A DNA stretch of 49,182 nt from Burkholderiales bacterium. GTDB lineage: Bacteria > Pseudomonadota > Gammaproteobacteria > Burkholderiales > JAEUOS01. Shown piece after piece: positions 37,401 through 46,684 of the stretch; within the stretch, counting starts at the first letter, position 1; every line of letters starts with the position of its first letter. Both the position numbers and the translations under genes were made by a program. A model generated the notes under the pieces. It saw nothing but the letters and a program-made list of their open reading frames with translations. It did no database searches and was not told the origin of the DNA. The stretch spans positions 1 to 49,182 of the forward strand of contig JAEUOS010000201.1 of assembly GCA_016790695.1 (NCBI GenBank), written 5' to 3'.

Positions 37401-37935
37401 CGGCTACAAGAAGACCGTCGACCGCTACAAGGTCGAGGACATCGAACGCGCCGCCGACGTCATCGTCTGGTGCTGCGACGAGGAGCCGGGGTTCGCGCCC
37501 GGCCGGCCGCAGGACAGGAGCTTCGTCGGCAACATCGTCCAGGCGATGGATGCGTACGCGTCGGGCCGCCTGGGCGAGCCGGCGCTGCGCCTCGAGGACG
37601 CCGATCGCATCATCGCCATCGGCTCGGACCGCATGATGGCAGCCGTCGCCCGCGCGCGCCACCACGTGCTGAAGCCGCACCTCAAGGTCGAACACGTCGC
37701 GCTGGGCTCGATCAATTCGCCGATGCAGTGCATGATGAAGGAGATCTGCGCCCAGTGCCTGCAGCCGCACAAGGACCCGGTCACCGGCGAGACCACCTAC
37801 GTGTTCTCCTGCTTCAACCAGGACCAGGAACTCGACCGCGTCGACTTCGGCATCCTCAACGACCGCCTCGGCCAGAATTCTCTGCAGGAAAAGCTGACGG
37901 CGAAGTGGATCGCGCGCTGCCGGCGCGCGGCCTGA
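34417..37935 (+). CDS. Fused GltD/NfnB-like and PyrK/NfnA-like flavoprotein (candidate NAD(P)H:ferredoxin oxidoreductase)
   Basis: 1172 residues in four parts. Residues 1-~240 are helical with no domain I recognise. Residues ~245-345 are a GltD-type Fe-S region: Cys 248, 251, 259, 287, then 327, 330, 334. Residues ~385-850 form the FAD/NAD(P) module, with AKVLVAGMGPAGFGLAHNL and LPVVVIGGGLTAIDTATE. Residues ~855-1172 are ferredoxin-reductase-like (GQFYRLQNF, VALVGGGLGNAVLFSIG) and end in a [2Fe-2S] site with Cys 1105, 1111, 1114, 1132. Electron-bifurcating NfnAB has these two halves as separate subunits. Reaction inferred: electron exchange between NAD(P)H and a ferredoxin such as FdxA. Bifurcation is not shown. 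Confidence 0.78.
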   Translation: MLNLAFDLQFPDLYTRDGLCRVDAAFLGHLAERDMGLWGRLADARRHPDGLDAKAESELLLGISPHVDDFIGRLFGIEADVRALAERHNELAPLYEVKRQFVQRKAAKTYPPAEAAAFDGTALGDELAALVGARRDDLPAFELAVARHVLRWSADEATFAGSLDVALRYAAWALASDAGAHLHARGVLFKAPKKVDPLTVIDHAVDRVERDGTTTFTIKPEHIRRREGFALTDAGTDLTGALDQANYCIWCHKQGKDSCSRGLKEKPAADGSVAFKRTVFGVRQAGCPLEEKISEFHMAKVAGQAIGALAIITVDNPLAAATGHRICNDCMKSCIYQKQEPVNIPQAETRTLKDVLELPWGFEIYSLLTRWNPLNLRRPLPLPPTGAKVLVAGMGPAGFGLAHNLLNDGHIVVGIDGLKIEPLAANLSGVRLDGARVAFEPVRDFAALREDLGERTMAGFGGVAEYGITVRWDKNFLKVIRLILERRAEFALFGGVRFGGTVTLEDAWQLGFDHVALAIGAGRPTLLDIPNGFARGVRTASDFLMALQLTGAAKADSIANMQLRLPVVVIGGGLTAIDTATESLAYYPVQVEKFLARHETLVREQGISAVRAAWRDEEREVAEEFLAHARAIRAERETAARQGRAPRIVELLQSWGGVTIAYRRRLVDSPSFTLNHEEVELALQEGIRFAECLTPVRADVDNYGAVKGLAFQRARMGSDGRFAADGETWLPAHTVFVAAGTQPNTVLSREGSDAERAHFKVDGKYFAACDEAGDPVRPEASISKPRRADVLLSKSADGRFVSYFGDVHPSYFGNVVKALGSAKQGYPVISRVLAQRAPTPVAGAALLAALNADWRAAVHEVRRLTPTIVEIVLRAPAAARRFQPGQFYRLQNFESLSPLLEGTRLQMEGLALTGAWVDRAAGLVSTIVLEMGGSSDLCAMLKPGEPVILMGPTGAPTHIVPGETVALVGGGLGNAVLFSIGQAFRAAGSKVLYFAGYKKTVDRYKVEDIERAADVIVWCCDEEPGFAPGRPQDRSFVGNIVQAMDAYASGRLGEPALRLEDADRIIAIGSDRMMAAVARARHHVLKPHLKVEHVALGSINSPMQCMMKEICAQCLQPHKDPVTGETTYVFSCFNQDQELDRVDFGILNDRLGQNSLQEKLTAKWIARCRRAA

Positions 37936-37942
37936 GCCGCGC

Positions 37943-40900
37943 CTAGCGCGCGTAGGGCGCCGCGCCCGCGCGGGCGAAGCCGGCCGCCGCTGCGCCGGCA
38001 TGGTCCGCCGCGTCGAGGCGGGTCGCCAGATCATGGTGGGCACGCGCGCGCACGTACCCGGCGCCGAGCGCGTCCGCGCGCGCGATCGCGCGCAGCCAGT
38101 CGCGCCGCGCGCCGCCGGCATCCCCGGCCAGCCAGGCGCGCACGCCCGCCAGGCGCAGCGCCTCGGCCGCGCTCTCGTCGCCGACGCCGCGCGCATGAGC
38201 CGACGCGCGCGCGCAGGCGGCGGCCGCCTGTCGCAGGGCGCGGTCCCGCCGGCCGCCGGCCGCGAGCCGCTCGACGATGGCGAGCCATGCTTCGGCTGCC
38301 GCGAGCAGGGGCGCGCTGGCGGACGTTCCCGCGATCCGGTGCCGATCGACCAGCTGGCGGCTGCGCTCGACGAGGCCGATCGCGATGTCGGTCCGCCCGG
38401 CAAGCGCCTGGCACAAGCCGCGCCGGGCCAGCGCGCCGGCGAGGAATCGATGGTCGGGGATGCGCTCGTAGGCGGCGCTGGCCTCCTCGAACAGCGGAAG
38501 GGCGCCCGCAGGATCGCCGCGGTACAGGCAGGCAACGCCGCGTGCGTTGATCGCCCAGGCGCGCGCGTGCGCATCGCCGGTGGATTCGGCCACGGCGAAC
38601 TGCTCCTCGGCGAGATCGATCCAGCGCGCATCGCCCATCGAGCGCAGCACGAAGTAGCTGGCCCCGGTGCACGAGGCCCATAACCGCAGGTGCCCGGCGC
38701 GATCGAGCTGCATGCGGCCCTGGCCCAGGGTATCGAGCGCCTCGCGCCATCGACCGGTGGCGTACTGATGCAGCCCGAGCATGTGATTGCAGTAGCCGCG
38801 CGCCAGGTCCTCGTCGAGCCGCTCGGCCGCCGCCACGGCCCGTCGGTGCAGGCCCGCGCCGAGCCGATACATGCCGCCGGCATCGCAGATCAGGGCGAGG
38901 GCCGAGGTGCTGATCGCCAGCGCCCGCGACGGCGGCCGCCGCTCGGCTTCCTCGAGCATGGTCAGGATGCCGAGCACGAAGCGTTCGGGCTCGAGGAAGT
39001 AGTCGATCGTGCCGACGACCTCGAACAGATCGCGCGCGATCCGGTGCGCCTCGTCGGCCGGCCGGGCGCGCCGCGGCGTGCCGGCTCCCAGGGCCGCGCC
39101 CAGCCAGCGCGCGGCGCGCGCGGCGACCTTGCCGGCGATCGCCGCGCGCGTGCGCGTGCGCGTGGTCGGATAGGAGAAGCCGAGCGCCGCCAGCGCGGCC
39201 AGCGCATGGTCGAGCGCGGCGTCGTTGCGCCCGCGGCGATACAGCGCCTGCGCCATGCGCGCGGCGAGCCGGGTCCGGTCGAGGACGTCCATCCCGTGCG
39301 CAGCCGCCTGCGCGGCGCGCAATGCGCTTTCGAAGCACTCGAGCGCCTCCGCGTCGGCAGCGATGCGCCCGGCCTCCTCGCCCGCGCGCAGCAGGTGCTC
39401 GCGGGCGGCAGACCACTGCTCGGCGCGCAGGAAGTGCAGGGCGAGCTCCGGGGCGACCGACTCGAGCCGGTCGGCGCTGCGCTGCGCCAGGCATTCCGCC
39501 ACCCGGCGATGGAGCGCGCGCCGGTCGGCGTCGACCAGGCTGCCATAGGCGGCCTCCTGGATCAGCGGATGATGGAATGCCAGCATCGCCTGGCCGGATT
39601 CCCCGGGGTCGGCCAGCAGGCCGGCGTCGACCAGCGCATCCAGCTCGGCGTCCAGGCCGCCGCCGTCGCCGGCGACGGCGGCGAGAACCTGACGGTCGAA
39701 CCTGCGCCCGATCACCGCGGCGATCCGCAGCAACAGGCGCTCGCGCCCGCCGAGACGGTCGATGCGTTCGAGGATCACGCCTTCGATGGAGTCGGGCAGC
39801 ACGATCTCCTCCCCCCGTCCGACCGCGCGCCAGACACCGTCGTCGGCGCTGCGCTCGACGGTGCCGGCGGCGCGCAGTGTGCGGACGAGTTCCTCGAGAT
39901 AGAAGGGGTTGCCGGCGGCGCGCCCGAGCAGCTGCCGCGCCAATGCCGGATGCGCCGGCGCGCCGCCGAAGGCGCGCCGCAGCACGTCCTGCATCGCGGC
40001 CTCCTGCAGCGGCGCGAGCACCACGCGCCGATGCTCGACCTGCGGCGTCACCGGTCCGCGCAGCGACTGCGCCAGCGCGACGAACGCGCCGCGCGGGTCG
40101 GGGCGGCCGGCGACCACCAGCGTCAGGGGCAGCCGGGCCGCCAGGGGCACCAGGTGGTGCAGCAGCGCGGCCGACGACTCGTCCGCCCATTGCCAGTCGT
40201 CGAGCAGGATGGCCAGGCCGCGTCGCGCCGTGATCGCCTCGATCAGACGCACACAGGTGCGAAAGATCTGGTGCCCGACCGCCTGGCCGTCGAGCGCCGC
40301 AACGCGCCGCGCGTCGGCATCGTCGAGGCGCATGCCCAGCAGGGCGGCCACGAAGGGGCGCGCGCCCGGCGCCGCCTCGCCCAGCAGGTCGCCGAGCGCG
40401 GCATCGAGCGCATGCGGCCCGGCCGCCTGCGGCGCAAGATCGACGCGCAGGACGGCGCCGAACACCTCGCGGAAGGGCCGGTAGGCCAGGCCGCGGCCGT
40501 GCGACACGCCGCCGCCGCGCACGCAGGCGATTCCCCGATCGACGGCGACCGCGTGCGCGAAGTCGAGCAGGCGGGACTTGCCCAAACCGGCATCGCCGGC
40601 GAGCGTGACCAGCGCGCCGCGCCCTGCCTGCAGGCCGTCGAGCGCGCGCAGCAGCGCGGCCGTCTCCTCGTCGCGCCCGCGCACTGCCGACAATGCGCCG
40701 GGCACGCGGCGCGGCGGCAGATCGGGACCGCGTTCGATCAGTTCGAAGACTTCGATCGGCCCCGCCTTGCCGCGCAGGACGCGCGCGCCGAGCGAGCGCC
40801 AGCGCACGTGATCGCGCACGGCCCGGCATACGGCCTCGCTGCACACGATGCCGCCGGGCGGCGCCTCGGACTGCAATCGCGCCGCCACGTTGGCGGCATC

Positions 40901-41425
40901 GCCGATGGCCGTGACCTCGCGCCGCTGCCCGTCGCCGACGGCGCCGAAGACGACCGTGCCGGCGTGCATGCCGATGCGCGCCTGCAGGACCTCGCCGTCC
41001 GGCAAGGCGCGCCAGCGTCGTCCGGCGAGGAGGTCGCGCATGTCCAGCGCCGCGAGGGTGGCGCACAGCGCATGGTCTTCGCGACTGACGGGCGCGCCGA
41101 ACAGCGCCATGAAGCCGTCGCCCAGGAACTGGTTGACGTCGCCGTCGTGGCGTCGCACGCAGCCCATCGACACCTCGAGGAACTCGTTGACCAGCGCGTG
41201 CATCCGGTCCGGGCCGAGCCGCGCGGCGAGTCCGGTCGAGCCGACGATGTCGCAGAACAGGATGGTCACCGGCTTGCGCTCGCCGGAGAGCGCCGGCGCC
41301 GGGCCGGCGTCGGCCGGCCCGGCCGTCTGCATCAGGCGCGTGCCGCATTCGCTGCAGAACCTGTGTTGCGCCGGATTGCCGTGGCCGCAGGCAGGACACC
41401 TCAAGGATTCACCTCGCGGTCGCAT
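37943..41425 (-). CDS. Class III adenylate/guanylate cyclase fused to AAA-type ATPase
   Basis: 1160 residues. A zinc ribbon has Cys 10, 13, 24, 27. The cyclase domain follows (~50-230), with metal Asp59 in FCDIVGST and Asp103 in FLGDGFMALFG, and Asn179/Arg183 in NVAARL. The Lys that selects the purine is Gln99 and its partner Asp is Thr172. An NTPase domain follows: P-loop GDAGLGKS at ~277-284 and Walker B LAILLDDW at ~402-409. The last ~500 residues are helical TPR-like repeats. Proteins of this design sense a signal through the ATPase/TPR part and make a cyclic nucleotide. The ATG is preferred; a GTG at 41455 would add ten basic residues. Convergent with the flavoprotein gene. Confidence 0.85.
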   Translation of the reverse strand: MRPRGESLRCPACGHGNPAQHRFCSECGTRLMQTAGPADAGPAPALSGERKPVTILFCDIVGSTGLAARLGPDRMHALVNEFLEVSMGCVRRHDGDVNQFLGDGFMALFGAPVSREDHALCATLAALDMRDLLAGRRWRALPDGEVLQARIGMHAGTVVFGAVGDGQRREVTAIGDAANVAARLQSEAPPGGIVCSEAVCRAVRDHVRWRSLGARVLRGKAGPIEVFELIERGPDLPPRRVPGALSAVRGRDEETAALLRALDGLQAGRGALVTLAGDAGLGKSRLLDFAHAVAVDRGIACVRGGGVSHGRGLAYRPFREVFGAVLRVDLAPQAAGPHALDAALGDLLGEAAPGARPFVAALLGMRLDDADARRVAALDGQAVGHQIFRTCVRLIEAITARRGLAILLDDWQWADESSAALLHHLVPLAARLPLTLVVAGRPDPRGAFVALAQSLRGPVTPQVEHRRVVLAPLQEAAMQDVLRRAFGGAPAHPALARQLLGRAAGNPFYLEELVRTLRAAGTVERSADDGVWRAVGRGEEIVLPDSIEGVILERIDRLGGRERLLLRIAAVIGRRFDRQVLAAVAGDGGGLDAELDALVDAGLLADPGESGQAMLAFHHPLIQEAAYGSLVDADRRALHRRVAECLAQRSADRLESVAPELALHFLRAEQWSAAREHLLRAGEEAGRIAADAEALECFESALRAAQAAAHGMDVLDRTRLAARMAQALYRRGRNDAALDHALAALAALGFSYPTTRTRTRAAIAGKVAARAARWLGAALGAGTPRRARPADEAHRIARDLFEVVGTIDYFLEPERFVLGILTMLEEAERRPPSRALAISTSALALICDAGGMYRLGAGLHRRAVAAAERLDEDLARGYCNHMLGLHQYATGRWREALDTLGQGRMQLDRAGHLRLWASCTGASYFVLRSMGDARWIDLAEEQFAVAESTGDAHARAWAINARGVACLYRGDPAGALPLFEEASAAYERIPDHRFLAGALARRGLCQALAGRTDIAIGLVERSRQLVDRHRIAGTSASAPLLAAAEAWLAIVERLAAGGRRDRALRQAAAACARASAHARGVGDESAAEALRLAGVRAWLAGDAGGARRDWLRAIARADALGAGYVRARAHHDLATRLDAADHAGAAAAGFARAGAAPYAR

Positions 41426-41555
41426 CGTCGGTTCGGAGCGGCGCCGCCGCGTCACGCTCGCACCGCGGCGGCAGCCCGGTGCCCGACCTCGTCGATCCCC
41501 CCCGGTCAGGCGCCGGCCGCCGGCGAGTTTAGCAACACCCGCGCGGGATCCGGCC

Positions 41556-44078
41556 TCAGGGCGCCCCGACGCTGCGCATGCCCGCTGCCTTGATCTTGTC
41601 GACCAGCAGCTTGCCCTTGCGCGCGCGCCGGCCCTCGTAGGGCCTGAGGGCGCGCAGATCGAGCGTGATGTTGAATTCCTTGCCGCCGCGCCCGGCGCCC
41701 TCGATGACGATGCCGCCGTCGCCGACCGTGCAGGCGGCGAGCAGCCTTTCCTTCAGGTCGAGTTCCATCAGGATCACGCCGCGCCCGCCGCCGGAGAGCG
41801 CGCCGATCTCCTCCAGGGGCATGACCAGCAGGCGCTGACCGGTGCCCATCACCGCCGCCCTGGTCTGCGCCGCGGCGACGAGCGCGGGGCGCAGCGGCTC
41901 GCTCTTCTCGTCGATGCGCAGGAACGCCTTGCCGCCCTTGACGCGCGACACCATGTCGCCGACCTTGCAGACGAAGCCATGGCCGGACGACGACGCCAGC
42001 AGCACGCGCGTCTCGGCGGCGCCGGCGAGCATGTGCAGGATGCGCGTGCCGGCCTCCAGATCGATCAGGGTCGTCACCGGCACGCCGTCGCCGCGTGCGC
42101 CCGGCAGCTGCGCCACCGGCACCGAATAGACGCGCCCGTTCGAACCGATCAGGATCGCCTGGTCGACGGTGCGGCATTCGAAGGCGCCGTAGAGCGCGTC
42201 GCCCTCCTTGAATCCGAACAGCGACGCGTCGTGGCCGTGGCCGGAACGCGCGCGCACCCAGCCCTTCTCGGAGAAGATCACGGTGACCGGCTCGTCCGGC
42301 ACCGCCTGCGTCACCACCGAGCGCCCGGCCTCCTCGATCAGGGTGCGCCGCGCGTCGCCGTAGAGCTTGGCGTCACCCTCGATCTCCCTGATCACCAGCT
42401 TCCGCAGCACCGTCTCGTCGGCAAGCACCTGCTCGAGATCGGCCTTCTCCGCCTTCAGTTCCTTGAGTTCCTGCTCGATGCGGATGCCCTCGAGGCGGGC
42501 CAGCTGCCGCAGGCGGATCTCGAGTATGTCCTCGGCCTGGCGCTCGCTGAGCCGGAACGCCCCGATCAGCGCGGGCTTCGGCTCGTCCGACTCGCGGATG
42601 ATGCGGATCACCTTGTCGATGTTCAACAGGACGATCAGGCGTCCTTCGAGGATGTGGATGCGTTCGTCGACCTTGCCGAGCCGATGCCGCGTGCGCCGCG
42701 TCACCGTGTCGAAGCGGAATGCCGTCCACTCCGAGAGCAGGTCGCGCAGCGATTTCTGGCGCGGCCTGCCGTCGAGCCCGACGGTGACCATGTTGATCGA
42801 TACCGACGATTCCATGCTCGTGTGCGCCAGCAGCACGTTCATGAATTCCGCCTGGTCGACCTTGGAGGTGCGCGGCTCGAACACCAGGCGCACGGCGGCA
42901 TCCTTGCCGGACTCGTCGCGCACGGTGTCGAGCACCGACAGCACCAGCGCCTTCAGGTTCTGCTGCTCGGGAGACAGCGATTTCTTGCCGGCACGCACCT
43001 TCGGGTTGGTGAGCTCCTCGATCTCCTCGAGCACCTTCTGCGCCGACGATCCGGGCGGCAGCTCGTTGACCACCACCTGCCATTGCCCGCGGGCGAGCTC
43101 CTCCACGGACCAGCGCGCGCGCACCTTGAGCGAGCCGCGTCCGCTCGCATAGGCGTCGGCGATCTCGGCGCGCGACGAAATCACCTGCCCGCCGCCGGGA
43201 AAGTCCGGCCCCGCCAGATGCTCGAGCAGTTCGGCGTCGCTGCACCGGGGCTTGCGGATCAGCGCCACGGCGGCACGCGCGACCTCGCGCAGGTTGTGCG
43301 GCGGCACCTCGGTCGCCATGCCGACGGCGATCCCGGACGCGCCATTGAGCAGCAGCATCGGCAGGCGCGCCGGCAGGCGCTTCGGCTCCTGCATCGAGCC
43401 GTCGTAATTGGGCACGAAATCGACCGTCCCCATGTCGATCTCGTCGAGCAGGAGGCGCGCGATCGGCGTCAGCCGCGCCTCGGTGTAGCGCATCGCCGCG
43501 GCGCCATCGCCGTCGCGGCTGCCGAAATTTCCCTGGCCGTCGATGAGCGGATACCGCAGCGAGAAGTCCTGCGCCAGGCGCACCATCGCGTCGTAGGCGG
43601 ACTGGTCGCCGTGCGGATGGAACTTGCCCAGCACGTCGCCGACCACGCGCGCGCTCTTCACCGGCTTGGCGTTGGCCGCCAGCCCCATCTCGTGCATCGC
43701 GAACACGATGCGGCGCTGCACCGGCTTCTGGCCGTCGGCCACGTCGGGCAGCGCGCGGCCCTTGACGACAGACACCGCGTAGTCGAGGTAGGCGCGCTCG
43801 GCATAGAGCGCCAGCGGCAGATAGTCGGCATCCGGCAGCGGCGGCAGCGGCCCGCCGGCGTGCGGCGGCTCCCCGGCGCCGCCGCCGCCGGCACCGGCCG
43901 GCGCGTCCGGCGCGGCTGCGGCCGCAGGCATCGTGTCGAGGTCGTCCGGCGGGGTCGCCGCCGGCACATTCAGTGCGGAATTTTCCATGGGGGGAGAGGA
44001 TGGCTGCGGGTCGAACAGGTCGACCTGTCCGGCGCCCTGCGGCGCGGACGACTTGAACTTCAACCGCGGTTTGCTCAC
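41556..44078 (-). CDS. parC: DNA topoisomerase IV subunit A
   Basis: 840 residues from a GTG at 44078 that overlaps the transglycosylase stop by four bases (GTGA). The catalytic Tyr198 is in [11 protein letters not shown]; the breakage-reunion domain starts at [20 protein letters not shown], and the C-terminal beta-propeller has repeats around [14 protein letters not shown]. The first ~80 residues are an Ala/Gly/Pro-rich extension absent from E. coli ParC; an ATG at codon 31 is an alternative start. In the quinolone-interaction helix, [12 protein letters not shown], the residue at the E. coli Ser80 position is Gln159. With ParE it decatenates chromosomes. Confidence 0.95.
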   Translation of the reverse strand: MSKPRLKFKSSAPQGAGQVDLFDPQPSSPPMENSALNVPAATPPDDLDTMPAAAAAPDAPAGAGGGGAGEPPHAGGPLPPLPDADYLPLALYAERAYLDYAVSVVKGRALPDVADGQKPVQRRIVFAMHEMGLAANAKPVKSARVVGDVLGKFHPHGDQSAYDAMVRLAQDFSLRYPLIDGQGNFGSRDGDGAAAMRYTEARLTPIARLLLDEIDMGTVDFVPNYDGSMQEPKRLPARLPMLLLNGASGIAVGMATEVPPHNLREVARAAVALIRKPRCSDAELLEHLAGPDFPGGGQVISSRAEIADAYASGRGSLKVRARWSVEELARGQWQVVVNELPPGSSAQKVLEEIEELTNPKVRAGKKSLSPEQQNLKALVLSVLDTVRDESGKDAAVRLVFEPRTSKVDQAEFMNVLLAHTSMESSVSINMVTVGLDGRPRQKSLRDLLSEWTAFRFDTVTRRTRHRLGKVDERIHILEGRLIVLLNIDKVIRIIRESDEPKPALIGAFRLSERQAEDILEIRLRQLARLEGIRIEQELKELKAEKADLEQVLADETVLRKLVIREIEGDAKLYGDARRTLIEEAGRSVVTQAVPDEPVTVIFSEKGWVRARSGHGHDASLFGFKEGDALYGAFECRTVDQAILIGSNGRVYSVPVAQLPGARGDGVPVTTLIDLEAGTRILHMLAGAAETRVLLASSSGHGFVCKVGDMVSRVKGGKAFLRIDEKSEPLRPALVAAAQTRAAVMGTGQRLLVMPLEEIGALSGGGRGVILMELDLKERLLAACTVGDGGIVIEGAGRGGKEFNITLDLRALRPYEGRRARKGKLLVDKIKAAGMRSVGAP

Positions 44079-44890
44079 TGGCCGGCAGGCCCCCGGGAAT
44101 TCGGCGTGGCGCCGTCTTCGGCGAGCAGCAGCCCGCCCGCTGCGCCAGCGTCCACCGGCAGGTTGCGGCGGCCGGGAATGGTGAGCCGGATGCGGCCGGT
44201 GTCGACCTTGCGCGTCACCACTTCGACCTTGGGCCCGGTGAAGTGCTCGTAGAACTGCATCACCAGCTTGACATAGGCCTGGGTCTCGGGAAACGGCGGA
44301 ATCGCGTTGCCGTAGCGCTGCACCGCGCCCTCGCCGGCGTTGTAGCCGGCCAGCGCCAGGCGCAGGTCGCCGTTGAACATGTCGATCAGGTCGCGCAGGT
44401 AGCGCGTGCCGCCCTCGATGTTCTCGCGCGGATCGGTGCTGCGCCGGACGCCGTAGCGCGCCGCGGTGCCCGGGATGAGCTGCATCAGGCCGACTGCGCC
44501 CTTGGGCGACACGGCCGCCGGCTCATAAGCGGACTCGACCGCGATCACCGCCTTGACCAGCGCCGGTTCCAGCCGGTTCTTGCGAGCGAACTCGGCGACC
44601 AGTCCCTCGAAGCGCGCGACGTTGGGCGATTTCTGCAGCCGCCTGAAGATGACGTGATCGGTCAGTTCCGCCGGTGGCGGCAGGTACTTGAGCTCGGTCG
44701 AGAGCTTGAATTCGGTATTGGTCTCGCCCTTGACGAAAAGCTCGTAGCGCGCGTCCAGCTTCTCGTTGGCGAGATGGATGCGGCCGGCATCGTCCACGTA
44801 GCCGTAGAGGTCGGCCCGGGCGGCAGGCGCGGCCAGGGCCAGCGTGCCCGCGGCCAGCAGTGTCAGTGGTGTGGTGGACCAGAGCGTCAC
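44075..44890 (-). CDS. Lytic transglycosylase (SLT domain) with DUF4124-like N-terminus
   Basis: 271 residues from a GTG. A signal peptide is at 1-26 (ending PAARA). Residues ~27-50 match the DUF4124 wall-associated motif ([19 protein letters not shown]). The SLT domain follows with catalytic Glu119 in [18 protein letters not shown], then [17 protein letters not shown] and [17 protein letters not shown]. It cleaves peptidoglycan glycan strands to anhydromuropeptides in the periplasm. It is translationally coupled to parC, an arrangement common in Betaproteobacteria. Confidence 0.93.
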   Translation of the reverse strand: MTLWSTTPLTLLAAGTLALAAPAARADLYGYVDDAGRIHLANEKLDARYELFVKGETNTEFKLSTELKYLPPPAELTDHVIFRRLQKSPNVARFEGLVAEFARKNRLEPALVKAVIAVESAYEPAAVSPKGAVGLMQLIPGTAARYGVRRSTDPRENIEGGTRYLRDLIDMFNGDLRLALAGYNAGEGAVQRYGNAIPPFPETQAYVKLVMQFYEHFTGPKVEVVTRKVDTGRIRLTIPGRRNLPVDAGAAGGLLLAEDGATPNSRGPAGQ

Positions 44891-44960
44891 CCCGGCATTT
44901 TATTCCATCGGACCGGGGCGCCAACGTCCGAACAGGCGGCGCGATGCCGCGCTTGCCGCG

Positions 44961-45626
44961 TCACTCGAATTCGGGACGCTCGTGCTTCTCGCCGAGGAGG
45001 CGCATGTTCTCCGACAGGCGCGCCATGAAGCCGCGCCGGTCGCCGCCGGCGTCCGCGTTCCAGGTCATCGCCTGGCCGACGTAGACGTCGACGAAGAACG
45101 GCACGGGAACCAGCGCCCCCTTGGGCATCGACTTGCCGAGGCCGTGCATGAACACCGGCACCACCGGAACGTCGGGAAAGCGCGACGCCAGCACCGCCAC
45201 GCCCGACTTGAGCTCCTGCATGCGTTCCGGCTCGCCGCGCGTGCCCTCCGGAAAGATGATCAGGATCTCGCCGCGCGCCAGGGCCTCGCTGCAGCCCGCG
45301 AGCGGGTCCGCGTCGGCGGCGCCGCGCTTGCGCGCGATCGGGATGATGCCGACGAAGTTGAGCGAGAACCAGCCGAGCAGGCCGGTCTTGAGGAAATAGT
45401 CGGCCGCCGCCACCGGCCGCACGCGCGCGATCCGCCGCAGCGGGAACAGGGTGAGCATCGCCAGGGTGTCGAGGTGGCTGTTGTGGTTCGGCGTGACGAT
45501 CGCCGGGCCATCGCGCGGCAGCCGGTTGCGGTGGCGCACGTTCATCCCGAGCACCACCAGGCAGACCGGCCAGGCCAGGAGCACCACGAACAGCCAGCGG
45601 GCGAGAACATGGAGCGCGTTGCGCAT
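44961..45626 (-). CDS. 1-acyl-sn-glycerol-3-phosphate acyltransferase-like protein
   Basis: 221 residues. An N-terminal membrane segment (WLFVVLLAWPVCLVVLGM) precedes the HX4D catalytic motif NHNSHLD and the glycerophosphate-binding FPEGTRGEPERM. It is a PlsC-family enzyme that acylates lysophosphatidate or a related lysolipid at the inner membrane. Its ATG overlaps the cdsA stop by one base (TGATG), so the two are translationally coupled and act on successive phospholipid steps. It could instead be a specialised lyso-acyltransferase if a main plsC exists elsewhere. Confidence 0.87.
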   Translation of the reverse strand: MRNALHVLARWLFVVLLAWPVCLVVLGMNVRHRNRLPRDGPAIVTPNHNSHLDTLAMLTLFPLRRIARVRPVAAADYFLKTGLLGWFSLNFVGIIPIARKRGAADADPLAGCSEALARGEILIIFPEGTRGEPERMQELKSGVAVLASRFPDVPVVPVFMHGLGKSMPKGALVPVPFFVDVYVGQAMTWNADAGGDRRGFMARLSENMRLLGEKHERPEFE

Positions 45627-46648
45627 CAGTAGTGCAGGAAATAGACGAAGTGGAAGAACGCGGGCGCGGTGAAGGTGAGACTGTCGACCCGCCCGAGGAT
45701 GCCGCCGTGCCCCGGGGTCAGCGCGTCGCCTTCGGTCACCCCGAGATCGCGCTTGATCGCGGCGATCGTGATGTCGCCGAGGAATCCGCCGAAGCCGATC
45801 AGGAGTCCCGCGGCCACCGCCTCCGGCAGCGTCAGCGGCGTCAGCCACGGCGCGAGCGCCACCGCGAACCCGATCGTCACGCCCACGCCGGCGACGAGCC
45901 CCTCGGCCGTCTTGCCGGCGTGGACCTGCGGGACGATCCGCCGGCGCCCGACGAGCTTGCCGGCGACATACTGCGCCACGTCGTTGAACTGGGTCAGGAA
46001 CACCAGGTAGAACAGCAGGGCCACGCCGCCCCCGTTCGGATTGCCCGCGTCGGGCAGCGCCAGCAGGAACGCCATGTGCGACAGCGAGAACACGCACGTC
46101 ATGAGCCCGAACTGCAGCATGCCGACCGCGCGCAGGAAGCCCTGCGTGTGCCCGATCAGCACCATGCGCATCGGCAGCGCGAGGAACCAGAACACGGGGA
46201 TGAAGATGATGAACAGGCCGTACCAGCCGACCCCGGCCAGCACGTACTGCGCGGGTATGGCGAGGTAGGCCCAGAACAGGACGCGGTGATCGGCGCGCCG
46301 GGTCGGGATCATCGACAGATACTCCTTGAAGGCGACGAAGCTGACGAAGGCGATGCAGACGATCGAGAAGGTGCGGTTGAACCCGAGCGCCAGGGTGGCG
46401 AGCACCAGGATGAACCAGAACGCCTTGACCCGAAGCCGCAGTTCGGTGAAATCGCGACCCGGGCGCAGGCGCCGCCCGACGGCGATCGCCAGCGTGACCA
46501 GGATCAGCAGCGCGTAACAGCCGGTGAACGCCCAGGCGACCGCCTCCGGAAACACCGGCTGCGGCAGACCGGCCGGCACCGGCACGATGCCCTGGCGGGC
46601 CGCCGGCGCGGCGACCAGCGCGGCGGACAGTCCGTTGGCGGAAGACAT
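45626..46648 (-). CDS. cdsA: Phosphatidate cytidylyltransferase
   Basis: 340 residues with about eight predicted membrane helices. The CDS signature is near the C-terminus (SxxKR as IAAIKRDLGVTEGDALTPGH, then GGILGRVDSLTFTAP). The enzyme converts phosphatidate and CTP to CDP-diacylglycerol, the precursor of bacterial phospholipids. It is coupled to the plsC-like gene. Chromosomal housekeeping cdsA usually sits between ispU and dxr; this one does not, so it is probably a second, accessory copy. Confidence 0.9.
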   Translation of the reverse strand: MSSANGLSAALVAAPAARQGIVPVPAGLPQPVFPEAVAWAFTGCYALLILVTLAIAVGRRLRPGRDFTELRLRVKAFWFILVLATLALGFNRTFSIVCIAFVSFVAFKEYLSMIPTRRADHRVLFWAYLAIPAQYVLAGVGWYGLFIIFIPVFWFLALPMRMVLIGHTQGFLRAVGMLQFGLMTCVFSLSHMAFLLALPDAGNPNGGGVALLFYLVFLTQFNDVAQYVAGKLVGRRRIVPQVHAGKTAEGLVAGVGVTIGFAVALAPWLTPLTLPEAVAAGLLIGFGGFLGDITIAAIKRDLGVTEGDALTPGHGGILGRVDSLTFTAPAFFHFVYFLHY

Positions 46649-46684
46649 GGGCGACGCCGGTCGGGGGCGTGCTGCGCGCGGCGG

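Noticed and set aside
33970..38883. Very long minus-strand open frame (1637 codons) across the ferredoxin and flavoprotein genes
   Set aside because: It is antisense to clearly recognised genes, has Arg/His/Asp-rich low-complexity composition and no known motifs; such frames are expected at ~70% G+C.
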